51,815 nt of DNA from positions 94,131-145,945 of the forward strand of contig NW_014577728.1 in the NCBI RefSeq assembly GCF_000485595.1, given 5' to 3'. The translations under genes and the position numbers were made by a program. This document shows, one piece after another, positions 21,539 to 41,544 of the stretch. A model generated the notes under the pieces. It had not been told where the DNA came from. It searched no databases and saw only the letters and a list, made by a program, of their open reading frames with translations. The number at the start of each line of letters is the position of its first letter. The first letter of the stretch is position 1. Origin of the DNA: Priapulus caudatus. Taxonomy: Eukaryota; Priapulida; Priapulimorpha; Priapulimorphida; Priapulidae.

Positions 21539-24444
21539 ATGCATGTGTGTCTGTTTGTGTGCGCTCTAATCTGCATATTCTAAGAAAGTGAATGAAGAAG
21601 TTGTTTCAATGATTACATGTAGTTGGTATTTTAATATGAAGCGTGAATGGGTAATCTCTCACAATGTAAAAAATTATTTACATCGTTTTTTGTCATCTGT
21701 GCATGCACAATGCGTTTCTGAACATTTCTTCATGAAATATCACAATTTCATCATTACTCGAGATCCTGTTATACTTTTGCTTTCAAAGTTCAAAGTTAAA
21801 ATTAAATAGTTAAAATTAAAGTGTGGGAGTGATCTAGCAGCAGCAATTTAAACCTGCTATGGCCATAGTAGCACTGATAAATATTTTTCGTTTTGACAGC
21901 AAAAGTGTGAGCAATACTGGCCTGACGATGATATCGATACAGTTTGGTACGGTGACATCAAGGTACATCTGGTATCAGAGTCCACACTAAGTGACCATGT
22001 CATACGAGTCCTTGAAGTGGAGAAGGTAAAGTGATCTAAGAGAAAATTTACTGTAATACCTACGTATTTCAAGTTATGGCATGCAATCTCACTAGAATAA
22101 ATTTATTGGTTGGTTGTCAGTTTGCTTTTTTAAGTGTTGATATCCTTTGCCTATCTTTCCCTAGTTTACTATCTGAAGTGAAGCGAAATTATTTAGTTTA
22201 CTTATATTCTGAGTAAGAGCATGCAAAATGTAGCATTCAACAACTTTATGTAACAATAGCAGTAAATACATAATGCACGTGGCGGTTTAAATAATACTAA
22301 TCATTAACTAACTGCTACTAGTCTTTTTCTACACTTACTACTAACATTTTTTCAAGGGTTCTGAAATACACATAGTGAAGCAGTTTCATTTCATTCATTG
22401 GAAAGACTTTGGCATTCTGGACAACTCCAGAATCTTGCTAAACTTTGTGCGCACTGTTCGAATGCACATTCCACATGCATACACAGCTCCTATTGTTGTG
22501 CACTGCAGGTAAGCAGCACATGTGACCAGTCACTCTGTCTGTTATATTCAGTGTACGCCGTGACCAGGTTCGCATATCACACTTTTAGAATTAATTAAAA
22601 ATTATCATTAAACTCATTATGAATCAGTAATTTTATTGCTGTAACTTGGAATGCATTGTATTTTTCACTGACCGTTAATTTTCATAGAAATCAGATTATT
22701 TTCAACTCATAAAACGGTCATGCTTACACTTTTAAGAATCGTGTTCACATTTTTAAGAATCATGTTTACATTTTTTAGATCCAATGAAATACTCGCTAAT
22801 CAATTTGATTTCATTGCTAATCAATTTATCTTTTTGATTAGTAATGTGCTGATCAGGTTAAATATAATTTATTGTATACACTGCATGGTTATGTATATTA
22901 CCGAATCAATATTACACTGCCTATAAACCCTGGCCATGCATGTCTCACTAGCTGTGTATTCTATCTGTAATTATTCACACTGTATTCTTTAGCTTTTTCT
23001 GTCATGCTGTGGATTACAATGTCATAATTTATAGTATATATCTTCTGTTACACTGTTTTGTATATCTAATATTAATCAGGCAATTATTGGATATTCATAA
23101 AACTCTTGTTTATAACAAATATGTAACCACGTAATACCATTGTAAAAGCACACAAACATATGTACCTTTACAATGCGACCTGTATATGTCAATTTAATTT
23201 TGACCATGAATTTTGCTGTTGCCATTGTCACACTTTCGATTTTGTCTGTCTCCTGTCAACCAGCTGTTAGTTGGTCACTATTATGAGTGCCATATGCAGT
23301 CATGTTCCTACCATTTCAAATGGCAAAACAATATATTTTTGTGTGGATTTGATCTAACGTGTGTGCAGGCATATAGTTACTATTATTATTTGCTTCATTG
23401 CAGTGCTGGCGTTGGAAGGAGTGGAACTTTCATCTCGGTTGACCAATTACTGCACAAAATTCAACAGCAGCAAACGATTGATGTTTTTGGATTGGTTCTG
23501 AATATGCGAGAATATCGTGCACACATGGTGCAAACAGAAGTAAGCAGCCATGTAGTCGTTTGCAATCTTCATCTTCATTTCACGATATAAATGTTATCCT
23601 GAATGTGTAGGTTATAGAAAACTATGCAAAGTTTTAACGTTATTTATATTTTTCCATCAAAACCCAAATTTACCATGTCTGAAGCACGTAGAGAAATTTA
23701 ATCAATTTTATTTCGTACGGCTTCCATATAATTGATATATTTTGATGTGGCTTGCAGACGTTGGTAGTATTGGAATGCAAGCAAATTAGCTGCATGATTA
23801 TCAGAGAACTCTCAAGCATAAATTTTAGTCACATCAATTAAATCATCAATGCTGTATAATCAAAAGGGTTCAAGATATATAGCTTCATCTATAGCACATA
23901 ATGGCCATCTTTTAAGTGCACTTTGTAGTCATTTTTCATTGATATGCAACGTTAAAAAATTTCATGTGCTTAAATATAGTGAACTTTGCTTAAAAATAGT
24001 TCGCAGAAGTCATGTTGCCCCTAGAAGACCAGTGATGCATGACTTATTTCTTTATCTGGCTGTTACCTGATTGCAGGACCAGTATGTGTTTGTTCACGAT
24101 TGCCTTAGCGACGCGTTACAAGAAAGTACGCATGCATGTAAGTATCAGTCATATGACTCGTCATTGATGCTATACTATACTTTAATGTAAAATCGTATAA
24201 GAGTTTATTCGTGTGGATAAACGACCGTGGTTCTTTAAATTAATATTTGTTAAAATTGTTTAACAAGAGACAAATTGTTCTTCTAACGTGAAACCAGATT
24301 TGAGTTAACATGGCGTGCATTGCATGGTGACTGGTCCTGTTTCTGACAGATCACAATGATGCCTACCAGAAGGATGATGCGCCCATCTATGAGAACATTA
24401 ACCCAGTGCAATATCCTGATAAGATGGCTTCAAGTGTCTTGTAG
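1235..24444 (+). CDS. Receptor-type protein tyrosine phosphatase, R3-like, 3' part (21 joined exons)
   Basis: Single-pass membrane tyrosine phosphatase; dephosphorylates phosphotyrosine proteins at the plasma membrane. Exons: 1235-1544, 9114-9314, 9823-9924, 10703-10933, 12981-13088, 14301-14480, 15301-15399, 15912-16088, 16262-16405, 16725-16848, 17220-17390, 17662-17712, 18230-18311, 18641-18734, 19568-19644, 19841-19975, 21900-22025, 22357-22508, 23404-23539, 24077-24137, 24350-24444. They sum to 2856 nt, exactly 952 codons including the stop, with no phase conflict. In this partial numbering FN3 repeats fill residues 1 to about 560, the transmembrane helix is about 585-607, and one PTP domain runs about 650-920, with [25 protein letters not shown] and [10 protein letters not shown] (Cys854). 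A short tail carries PIYENINP. There is no second PTP domain. Single domain plus YENI tail plus extended juxtamembrane FN3 (FCNGPL motif) match the R3 group (PTPRB-like). The 5' end lies outside the window. Which copy of the first FN3 exon is used is uncertain. Confidence 0.93.
1730..2130 (-). repeat. Subterminal about 150-bp tandem repeats (left array)
   Basis: Repeated units share ttgacatgtctgNcaaacc, atggcagccat and atggccgacaNgacgaaa, spaced about 150 bp. Opposite orientation to the array at 4180-4780. Confidence 0.8.
2140..2275. repeat. CA/GT microsatellite
   Basis: Impure (CA)n with CG interruptions inside the 3.2-kb element, upstream of its ORF. Confidence 0.9.
2281..4010 (+). pseudogene. 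Multicopy mobile-element ORF ([13 protein letters not shown] family), decayed
   Basis: Pieces in order: [15 protein letters not shown] near 2295; LPLFKSKPK and [18 protein letters not shown] (2423-2650); then, after a frameshift near 2660-2710, [61 protein letters not shown] and [14 protein letters not shown] (2707-3477). An in-frame TAA replaces a lysine codon at 3478-3480, and the frame continues TAWNIWNSM and [15 protein letters not shown] to about 3780. There a frameshift occurs and the next frame reads LPSPADWGW and GWRPFW. A cysteine-rich tail ([14 protein letters not shown]) follows near 3910. I know this arrangement as a widespread uncharacterised repeated protein in cnidarian, mollusc and other invertebrate genomes, but do not know its biochemical activity. 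The N-terminal part seems replaced by a CA microsatellite. Confidence 0.75.
4180..4780 (+). repeat. Subterminal about 150-bp tandem repeats (right array)
   Basis: Four units sharing aaatgctcttgtgtacNaaa, ttcgtcatgNNggccata and atggctgNNatatgg. They are the reverse complement of the left array, making the element's long inverted termini. Confidence 0.85.
4834..5716. other. Intronic sequence, nothing recognised
   Basis: Mixed composition with a moderately GC-rich part at about 4980-5690. No exon with family similarity, no repeat boundary identified. Confidence 0.4.
5717..5812. repeat. Perfect 38-bp inverted repeat (hairpin) with telomere-like core
   Basis: Arms 5717-5754 and 5775-5812 are exact reverse complements, with a 20-nt loop. 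The arms contain taacccaaaccc, a degenerate telomeric repeat. Confidence 0.92.
5800..6130. repeat. CTA/TAG trinucleotide and telomere-like repeats
   Basis: Self-complementary runs of (CTA)n and (TAG)n around 5805-5890, then imperfect aaccctaaccNtaaccc near 5965-5990, then further actactag runs to about 6130. Confidence 0.8.
6704..6768. repeat. 26-bp perfect inverted repeat
   Basis: Arms 6704-6729 and 6743-6768 around ggcagctatggatccgtgcg and its complement, with a 13-nt loop. It sits in a locally GC-rich stretch (about 6270-6870) that has no supported gene. It could be a hairpin, a short terminal inverted repeat pair or a fold-back artefact. Confidence 0.9.
7168..7539 (+). pseudogene. Second copy of the FN3 exon, frameshifted
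   Basis: From about 7230 it is a near-identical copy of the exon at 1235-1544, and it additionally carries the missing FN3 start (reads like [13 protein letters not shown]) behind an atttcag acceptor. Relative to the intact reading it has single-base insertions near 7190, 7231 and 7505, a one-base deletion near 7375 that gives TGA, and a two-base deletion near 7460; the net change is zero. It ends GATG|gtaatt, phase 1. Either it is a decayed duplicate, or it is the true exon damaged by consensus errors. Confidence 0.7.
7540..8685. other. RPTP intron, pyrimidine-rich, no feature
   Basis: About 7640-8240 is pyrimidine-rich with long open frames of low-complexity Ser/His/Pro composition and no family signature. 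I see no exon with matching phases. Confidence 0.45.
8686..8912. repeat. GGAT/GGAC tetranucleotide microsatellite
   Basis: About 225 bp of (GGAT)n with a (GGAC)n block at 8819-8855. It is the complement motif of the 2-kb CCAT array at 36-38 kb. Confidence 0.97.
9114..9314 (+). CDS. RPTP exon: FN3 first half
   Basis: Acceptor ttttatag, donor GAAG|gtatga, phase 1 to phase 1, 201 nt. Reads [20 protein letters not shown] and [10 protein letters not shown], the B and C strands of an FN3 domain. Several N-x-S/T sequons suit an extracellular position. The second half of the domain is in the next exon, the usual split for FN3 modules. Confidence 0.9.
9823..9924 (+). CDS. RPTP exon: FN3 second half
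   Basis: Acceptor gtttgtag, donor GATA|gtaagc, phase 1 to phase 1, 102 nt. Reads [20 protein letters not shown], the F-G strand signature of FN3 (aromatic/aliphatic strand followed by A-x-T-x-A-G-x-G). Confidence 0.9.
10703..10933 (+). CDS. RPTP exon: FN3 first half
   Basis: Acceptor gtatttccag, donor TTGG|gtaagt, phase 1 to phase 1, 231 nt. Starts [11 protein letters not shown] and contains LDLNWHEP and SYTVRWYNC, the conserved tryptophan and tyrosine core of FN3. Two pairs of cysteines (YNC..ETLC and WTC) suggest an extra disulfide. Confidence 0.92.
11369..11540. mobile_element. MITE with CAGGGGCG...CGCCCCTG ends
   Basis: Starts caggggcgtgtacgcgggg and ends tacgcccctg; the interior contains gtccggacccccc and ctcgcgcagaaaacgcatct, shared with the copy at 14010. 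No clear target duplication. A related G/C-run block precedes it (about 11185-11265). Confidence 0.7.
12981..13088 (+). CDS. RPTP exon: FN3 second half
   Basis: Acceptor tgtttacag, donor GGAG|gtttgt, phase 1 to phase 1, 108 nt. Reads [17 protein letters not shown], the F-G strands of FN3 with two cysteines. The 2-kb intron before it holds CAGGGGCG-ended MITE sequence. Confidence 0.88.
13370..13800. other. Intronic sequence, nothing recognised
   Basis: Open frames on both strands (for example 13395-13763 minus) overlap each other and contain no recognisable motif; treated as non-coding intron. Confidence 0.4.
14010..14187. mobile_element. MITE with CAGGGGCG ends and CTATG target duplication
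   Basis: 178 bp from caggggcgtgtac to gtacacgcccctg, flanked on both sides by CTATG (14005-14009, 14188-14192). The terminal inverted repeat is at least 13 bp, and the interior shares ctcgcg-aaacgcatct with the copy at 11369. Confidence 0.88.
14301..14480 (+). CDS. RPTP exon: FN3 first half
   Basis: Acceptor ttttgtacag, donor CTTG|gtatgc, phase 1 to phase 1, 180 nt. Reads [20 protein letters not shown] and [12 protein letters not shown]: the proline start, B-strand tryptophan and C-strand tyrosines of FN3. Confidence 0.92.
15301..15399 (+). CDS. RPTP exon: FN3 second half
   Basis: Acceptor aatttaacag, donor GGAC|gtaagt, phase 1 to phase 1, 99 nt. Reads [19 protein letters not shown]3 F-G strands. 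Confidence 0.9.
15912..16088 (+). CDS. RPTP exon: membrane-proximal FN3, first part
   Basis: Acceptor tgttttgcag, donor TTCT|gtaagt, phase 1 to phase 1, 177 nt. Reads [20 protein letters not shown] then YAVLVTE. The D-x-N-G-x-I-x-x-Y-A-V-x-V pattern is characteristic of the extended juxtamembrane FN3 region of R3 receptor phosphatases. Confidence 0.9.
16262..16405 (+). CDS. RPTP exon: juxtamembrane insert, GC donor
   Basis: Acceptor ccccttatag, phase 1 in. Reads [10 protein letters not shown] and GWNPWGSSK. The only phase-compatible 3' boundary is AAAG|gcatgt, a GC-AG intron: with it, the exon (144 nt) joins in frame to the next exon as SSKGSIKINK. Reading through instead gives a stop (GMYA then TGA) within five codons. 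The acidic, cysteine-containing insert corresponds to the long loop in the juxtamembrane FN3 of this family. Confidence 0.8.
16725..16848 (+). CDS. RPTP exon: juxtamembrane FN3, FCNGPL motif
   Basis: Acceptor acttcctag, donor ACAA|gtaagt, phase 1 to phase 2, 124 nt. Reads KFVIGKEEC and [14 protein letters not shown]. The FC(N/D)GPL...T.Y motif is a hallmark of the region just outside the membrane in R3 and R2B receptor phosphatases. Confidence 0.92.
17220..17390 (+). CDS. RPTP exon: last FN3 strand and transmembrane helix
   Basis: Acceptor cattacag, donor ACGG|gtatgt, phase 2 to phase 2, 171 nt. Begins [12 protein letters not shown], the final FN3 strand, followed by a hydrophobic stretch of about 23 residues ([11 protein letters not shown]... 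to FYYC), then RNHK, a positively charged stop-transfer sequence. Confidence 0.95.
17662..17712 (+). CDS. RPTP exon: cytoplasmic linker
   Basis: 51-nt micro-exon, acceptor atatgcag, donor AAAG|gtatgg, phase 2 to phase 2. Encodes [15 protein letters not shown], a linker between membrane and catalytic domain. Supported mainly by the phase match on both sides and position. Confidence 0.82.
18230..18311 (+). CDS. RPTP exon: start of PTP domain
   Basis: Acceptor gtatttcag, donor TGAG|gttggt, phase 2 to phase 0, 82 nt. Reads [20 protein letters not shown], ending SQEYE: the alpha1-prime/alpha2-prime helices preceding PTP motif 1. Confidence 0.92.
18641..18734 (+). CDS. RPTP exon: phosphotyrosine-recognition loop
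   Basis: Acceptor cgttttag, donor CCAT|gtgagt, phase 0 to phase 1, 94 nt. Contains [13 protein letters not shown], the KNRY (pTyr-recognition) loop; Tyr is replaced by Phe at the fourth position (KNRF). Confidence 0.95.
19203..19300. repeat. TATG / CACG-type tetranucleotide repeat
   Basis: Runs of gtatgtatgtat followed by gcacgcacgcacgtacg, in the RPTP intron before the DYINA exon. Confidence 0.9.
19568..19644 (+). CDS. RPTP exon: DYINA motif
   Basis: Acceptor aattgcag, donor TCCT|gtaagc, phase 1 to phase 0, 77 nt. Reads DHSRVKLAV and [10 protein letters not shown], conserved PTP motif 2. Confidence 0.95.
19841..19975 (+). CDS. RPTP exon: TQGP motif
   Basis: Acceptor tttcaacag, donor ACGC|gtaagt, phase 0 to phase 0, 135 nt. 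Reads [20 protein letters not shown], then [16 protein letters not shown] motifs 3-5 and the core beta strand. Confidence 0.97.
19990..20545 (+). repeat. Dispersed repeat, copy 2, with DR1-like GGTCA motifs
   Basis: Lies in the RPTP intron after the TQGP exon. Two related blocks (about 20060-20180 and 20240-20350) each run into AGGTCAAAGGTCA direct repeats (20162-20174, 20336-20348). The second block matches 415-705 at the left edge of the window. Confidence 0.65.
21270..21555. repeat. TG/GTGC microsatellite
   Basis: Impure (TG)n with many CG interruptions, then a pure (GT)n run of about 60 bp at 21474-21537. The overlapping open frames (HTHT, CVCV) are translations of this repeat. Confidence 0.97.
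21900..22025 (+). CDS. RPTP exon: KCxxYWP motif
   Basis: Acceptor ttttgacag, donor GAAG|gtaaag, phase 0 to phase 0, 126 nt. Begins [14 protein letters not shown] motif 6 (KC..YWP), and ends in the beta strand preceding the WPD loop. Confidence 0.95.
22357..22508 (+). CDS. RPTP exon: WPD-equivalent loop and catalytic cysteine
   Basis: Acceptor tttttcaag, donor GCAG|gtaagc, phase 0 to phase 2, 152 nt. Contains [14 protein letters not shown], where the catalytic Asp is kept but the WPD proline is Lys and the following His is Phe. It ends IVVHCS, so the catalytic cysteine is the last full codon before the intron and the P-loop is completed by the next exon. Confidence 0.96.
23404..23539 (+). CDS. 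RPTP exon: P-loop
   Basis: Acceptor cattgcag, donor AGAA|gtaagc, phase 2 to phase 0, 136 nt. Completes [12 protein letters not shown] with the phosphate-binding Arg, then DQLLHKIQ and [12 protein letters not shown] leading to the Q-loop. Confidence 0.97.
24077..24137 (+). CDS. RPTP exon: Q-loop
   Basis: Acceptor gattgcag, donor GCAT|gtaagt, phase 0 to phase 1, 61 nt. [14 protein letters not shown] completes the MVQTE-D-QY Q-loop and forms the last helix of the PTP domain. Confidence 0.94.
24350..24444 (+). CDS. RPTP last exon: YENI tail and stop
   Basis: Acceptor tttctgacag, phase 1 in, TAG at 24442-24444. Encodes a 30-residue tail with [13 protein letters not shown]. The Y-x-N site at this position is conserved in R3 phosphatases as a phosphorylated Grb2/Src-family SH2-binding site; that role here is inferred from the family. 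Confidence 0.93.
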
Positions 24445-24953
24445 AAGATTGATCTATCTTTCGATAGTGCCAAAGAAAGATGAACTTCTGGCCAGTGTGG
24501 TTTGAAATGGCTATACCACAGGTGTGCCTTTGGTCTTGTGACTCCAACTACTAAATGTCATTGACAATGGCAGTCCCCAATTCCAGATGTTATAGTCACA
24601 ATAATCTAATATTGATATTGATCATAATTGGAGGTTCATCTATCAGATTGATTTCATCCAGCTTGCAGTAAATGGTTGAGATGCTGTACTCAGAATAGTT
24701 AACACATGCATACAGACAAATCGTATGCATGTGTGTGGTATTTATGTGCTTCAGTTTTCAGGTTTGATCTTAGATACGCATAATTGTTATTGTACATGCC
24801 TGCAAGCTAAATTCATAGTTATCTTTGTGATTTTCTTGTGCCAAAAGACCCTCTGTATCTGCCAGAGTACATGAAATACGAAATTGTATTTTGCTTTATT
24901 TGTATGTATTTAAGTGATGCTTACGCGAGTATGAAAGTATCAGCTAGCTAACG

Positions 24954-25217
24954 CTCCATTAGGAGTGTTTCCAACTTTGATATCATTAATGATTAATGGT
25001 TAATGATTAATGATTGATAATCCTAACCCTAACCCTAACCCCAACCCAAACCTAAATAACATTAAACCACAAACTAATATATAACCATGACCATGACCAT
25101 GACCATATATATATATATATATATATTATATATAAATATATATATATTTCTATAATATATATATATATGTTATTATGACCATTAATGACATTAAAGTTGG
25201 GAACACTCCTAATGGAG
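24954..25217. mobile_element. 264-bp MITE-like inverted element containing telomere repeats
   Basis: The left end starts ctccattaggagtgttt and the right end is its complement; about 37 bp match with a few differences. The interior holds cctaaccctaaccctaaccc, accatgaccatgacc and (TA)n. No convincing target duplication. Confidence 0.75.
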
Positions 25218-27065
25218 TATCACCCAAAGTATCACGATAACATTGTGTGGTTTGGAATAACAACAGGAGCTGTGTTCAGTGTTCACGAAACTCATCATTA
25301 TAACATCACCCAGCAGGCGTTTCATATAGGACGTTTGTCAAAGTGTTGTTCATCGTAACCATTTTTTTATCAATGCAGGTATGATGCTTGTACTGCAAAA
25401 TTATGTGATATAACATAATGTCCTTCTGGTGGCTTGTATGTCATTACTAATGTTGTTTTTACAAGTCCATATACTATGTTCTAAATATGTCAAATAACAG
25501 GTAAATATGTCAAATAAGTTAAAAGATGTGTGTAAATAATAACCTATCAAATGACTGCAATGTATATTATTTTGTATTTAGAAATTTGCTTATGTAATCA
25601 ATTGATTCTGAAGTTCAAGATTCTATAATAATATATTTCTGTTCCAACATCGTCACTAGAGTGAAACATAGGGGAAGAGTATGGGAAACCACGAGTGCTG
25701 TACACGCGAATATGGAGGGTTTACTGTGATGTGATATGCATGTGTATTGTGTCAAATATTTAGTCAGTCATACTCACCCGATTGGTGATTGCAGCACCAA
25801 CCGATGTTTAATGGGTGTAGCATATTATAAGCCAAATATCTCTATGGGTTAAGTAAATATATTTAAAATGTCATCATTGAATTTCGTAAAAATTGGAACC
25901 TGTAATTATTGAATTAAAAATTATTACGCAAAAACCATCAAACGTCTTCTTTCATACAAAACCCGCATATATTTTGGCGGTTAGTGTTATGGAAACATTT
26001 TGAGTTAAACGTTGTAGGTGTTATAGAGTAAGATATATAAAAAAAGAATATAGAGTACTCTAAAGAATATTATAGTCTCCCTAAAATCGATTCTTTACTT
26101 TTATTTGAGTTCATTCGTTCCTTTCATGTAAACTCGATATTCACTGTTTAGGGTTGCTACATATAGAGATATGATTGAGTGTCAATCTCGCTAATTATGT
26201 GCGATTATCCAGGTAGTTGTCCTAGAATCATCCGAAGGCGCCGGAACGCCTACAAATCTACCCGATCATAAGCGATCTCAACCCGGAAACAAACCACGGT
26301 TCGTTCGACGACACCCACGATAATTTCCAGCTCATTTCATCTGCCATAAATCTATGGTGCGCGTCTAACTATTGAAGGCGTGACACATTTCACGAGGCTT
26401 TTTCAGTCGGTAGCGAGAGGGTGCATCTCATGTGCTGGCGCGTCCACACCGTTGTAAAGCTGTGTTTCCGTCTCCTTGTACGGCTGGTGGGTCGTACACC
26501 TCTACGTGCCCATCCATACCTACCCGGTGCTTTACATCCTTGTCGGGTGCAGGTCTGAAACACGCAAATATTTTGTCACCGTGTTCGCCTTTTTCTGCCA
26601 CCCTGCAGCTTTTTATTTCTACATGTTCCCCTTGTTCTAATCACTACATCTACACCTTTAATTTCGTAACCTCCTTTATCTTTCCTTTCTGCACCTTTTC
26701 CCCATTCTCTACCATCTCCCATTTCTTTACCTCAGCTACGTTACACACCCCGCATTTCTCTATGTTCTCCCCTCGTCTACATTCTCGCAGTCTCTTCCTT
26801 CACTGCCTGCTCCATTTTCTCCTTAACTCAGGCTTTAGTATAGTTTCAGTATTAGTGGCTGGGTTATCCAAACCACAAGGTCACGCAGCCACTCCACTTA
26901 TGTATGTTGGCCATAATGTTGGCCACCATACATGAATACTGCTGCTGTATGGTTTTGTGGTTTTGTAGTGCTTCAGTGTTAGTTTCAGCCTTACATATAG
27001 CAAATTACACAAAGTTGGCAACCAAATTATTATATATCTTCATCCCCCCCTTCTCTCGTCTCGCT

Positions 27066-27198
27066 TATATATATATAAGTATATATATATATATAAATAT
27101 TTATTTATTTAATATATATATATATATATATATCTATATATATATTTGTGTGTGTGTGTGGGGGGCGGAAGTGTCTCCGTGTGTGTGTGCGTGCGTGC

Positions 27199-27288
<90 letters not shown>

Positions 27289-27330
27289 CTGTGTGTGCGT
27301 GTCTGTGTGTGCGTGCATACATCCGTATGA
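27066..27330. repeat. TA then TG compound microsatellite
   Basis: (TA)n at 27066-27146, then (TG)n/(GCGC) to 27330, including a pure GT run of about 70 bp. Confidence 0.95.
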
Positions 27331-27474
27331 ATTGATGGACAGGCCGAGTATAACCCGTATATAGTACATAATATAGAAAATATGATCATTATATATAATC
27401 TATATATACGAATAAAACATCAGTGGAATTGTAGGCGCCAGCTATGGTGCAGGGGCGTCGCGGCTCGATTGAGC

Positions 27475-40796
<13,322 letters not shown>

Positions 40797-41540
40797 GTCT
40801 GATGTGTGTGCGCGTGCGTGTCTGTGACTATGTGTATGTATGTATCGTTATGGTGTACATGATAATACACGAATTCGGTACGACACTCGTCTCGTGCTGC
40901 TGGTGACCACGTGATCTGCCGTTTGCACGCAAGATGTCCGCCGGTCACAGCAATGACATCAACCGCCGCCCGAGTCAGGGTTACTGCCGCAGATAAGCGA
41001 GTGTGCGCACAGCATTCATAAATAGCCACGCGATAAAGCGTAGTACGTTCAACAAAGACAAGGTTGAAAACCGCCTATAGGTAAGGCGTGCGCTGTTTGA
41101 ACTACTGACTCTTATTTACCCTATATGCCCATTTTTGCGCTACATTGCGACGCTACAGACATGTGACCAATATATATTATGCTGTAATGCGAGTTGATAT
41201 TGATATGATGTTAAATATATATGATAAGTTGCATTCTCTTTCATCAATAAATTCTATGTGACACTCGTAATCCCGTTTTATCTAGGTCCCTTGATAAGCT
41301 CTGCTCAAACGCATTGCTTGTTTAAACAAATCCGTATTGAAATTCTGGTACAAATGGTAGTAAAGACATATTTAAAAATTGCACCACCTATTACTCCTCT
41401 TATCTGAGTTGAACAATGTCTAACTGTAAAAAAAGTGCTAAGTCAGCGTGAATGTTGACCCTCTGGGTTTGTGCTATTTGCAAATAACTAGGTAGCCCTG
41501 TAGTAGGCCAAACAGGCACATTCCCGCTCTTCTTCTCGGG
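40797..41540. other. Upstream region of the SLC22-like gene
   Basis: Expected to hold the 5' UTR and promoter. The 180 bp before the ATG contain gtgtgcgcgtgcgtg and tatgtatgtat repeats; 40880-41000 is GC-richer with several CpGs. I see no convincing TATA box or initiator. Confidence 0.35.
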
Positions 41541-41544
41541 TCAC

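Larger units (their letters stand above)
24445..27474. other. RPTP 3' flank / intergenic, MITE and microsatellites
   Basis: AT-rich DNA after the RPTP stop. I see no AATAAA close to the stop. It contains the telomere-repeat-bearing inverted element at 24954-25217 and a TA then TG microsatellite at about 27066-27330. Open frames here (for example 26432-26935) are low-complexity Ser/Phe/Cys-rich and have no family signature. The two genes flanking this stretch converge. The - strand hexamer AATAAA near 27100 could serve the transporter. Confidence 0.6.

Noticed and set aside
21161-21591. Open frames reading HTHTHT and CVCVCV, also at 2043-2365, 27105-27389, 33735-34049, 39075-39514, 47068-47880 and 49514-49889
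   Set aside because: They are microsatellite translations in several frames at once.
22357-22508. Catalytically dead pseudophosphatase
   Set aside because: The catalytic Cys, P-loop Arg and loop Asp are all present; only the loop proline is changed.
26432-26935. 167-codon open frame rich in Ser, Phe and Cys
   Set aside because: Low-complexity pyrimidine-rich DNA, no domain, no splice support, no coding-like codon pattern.
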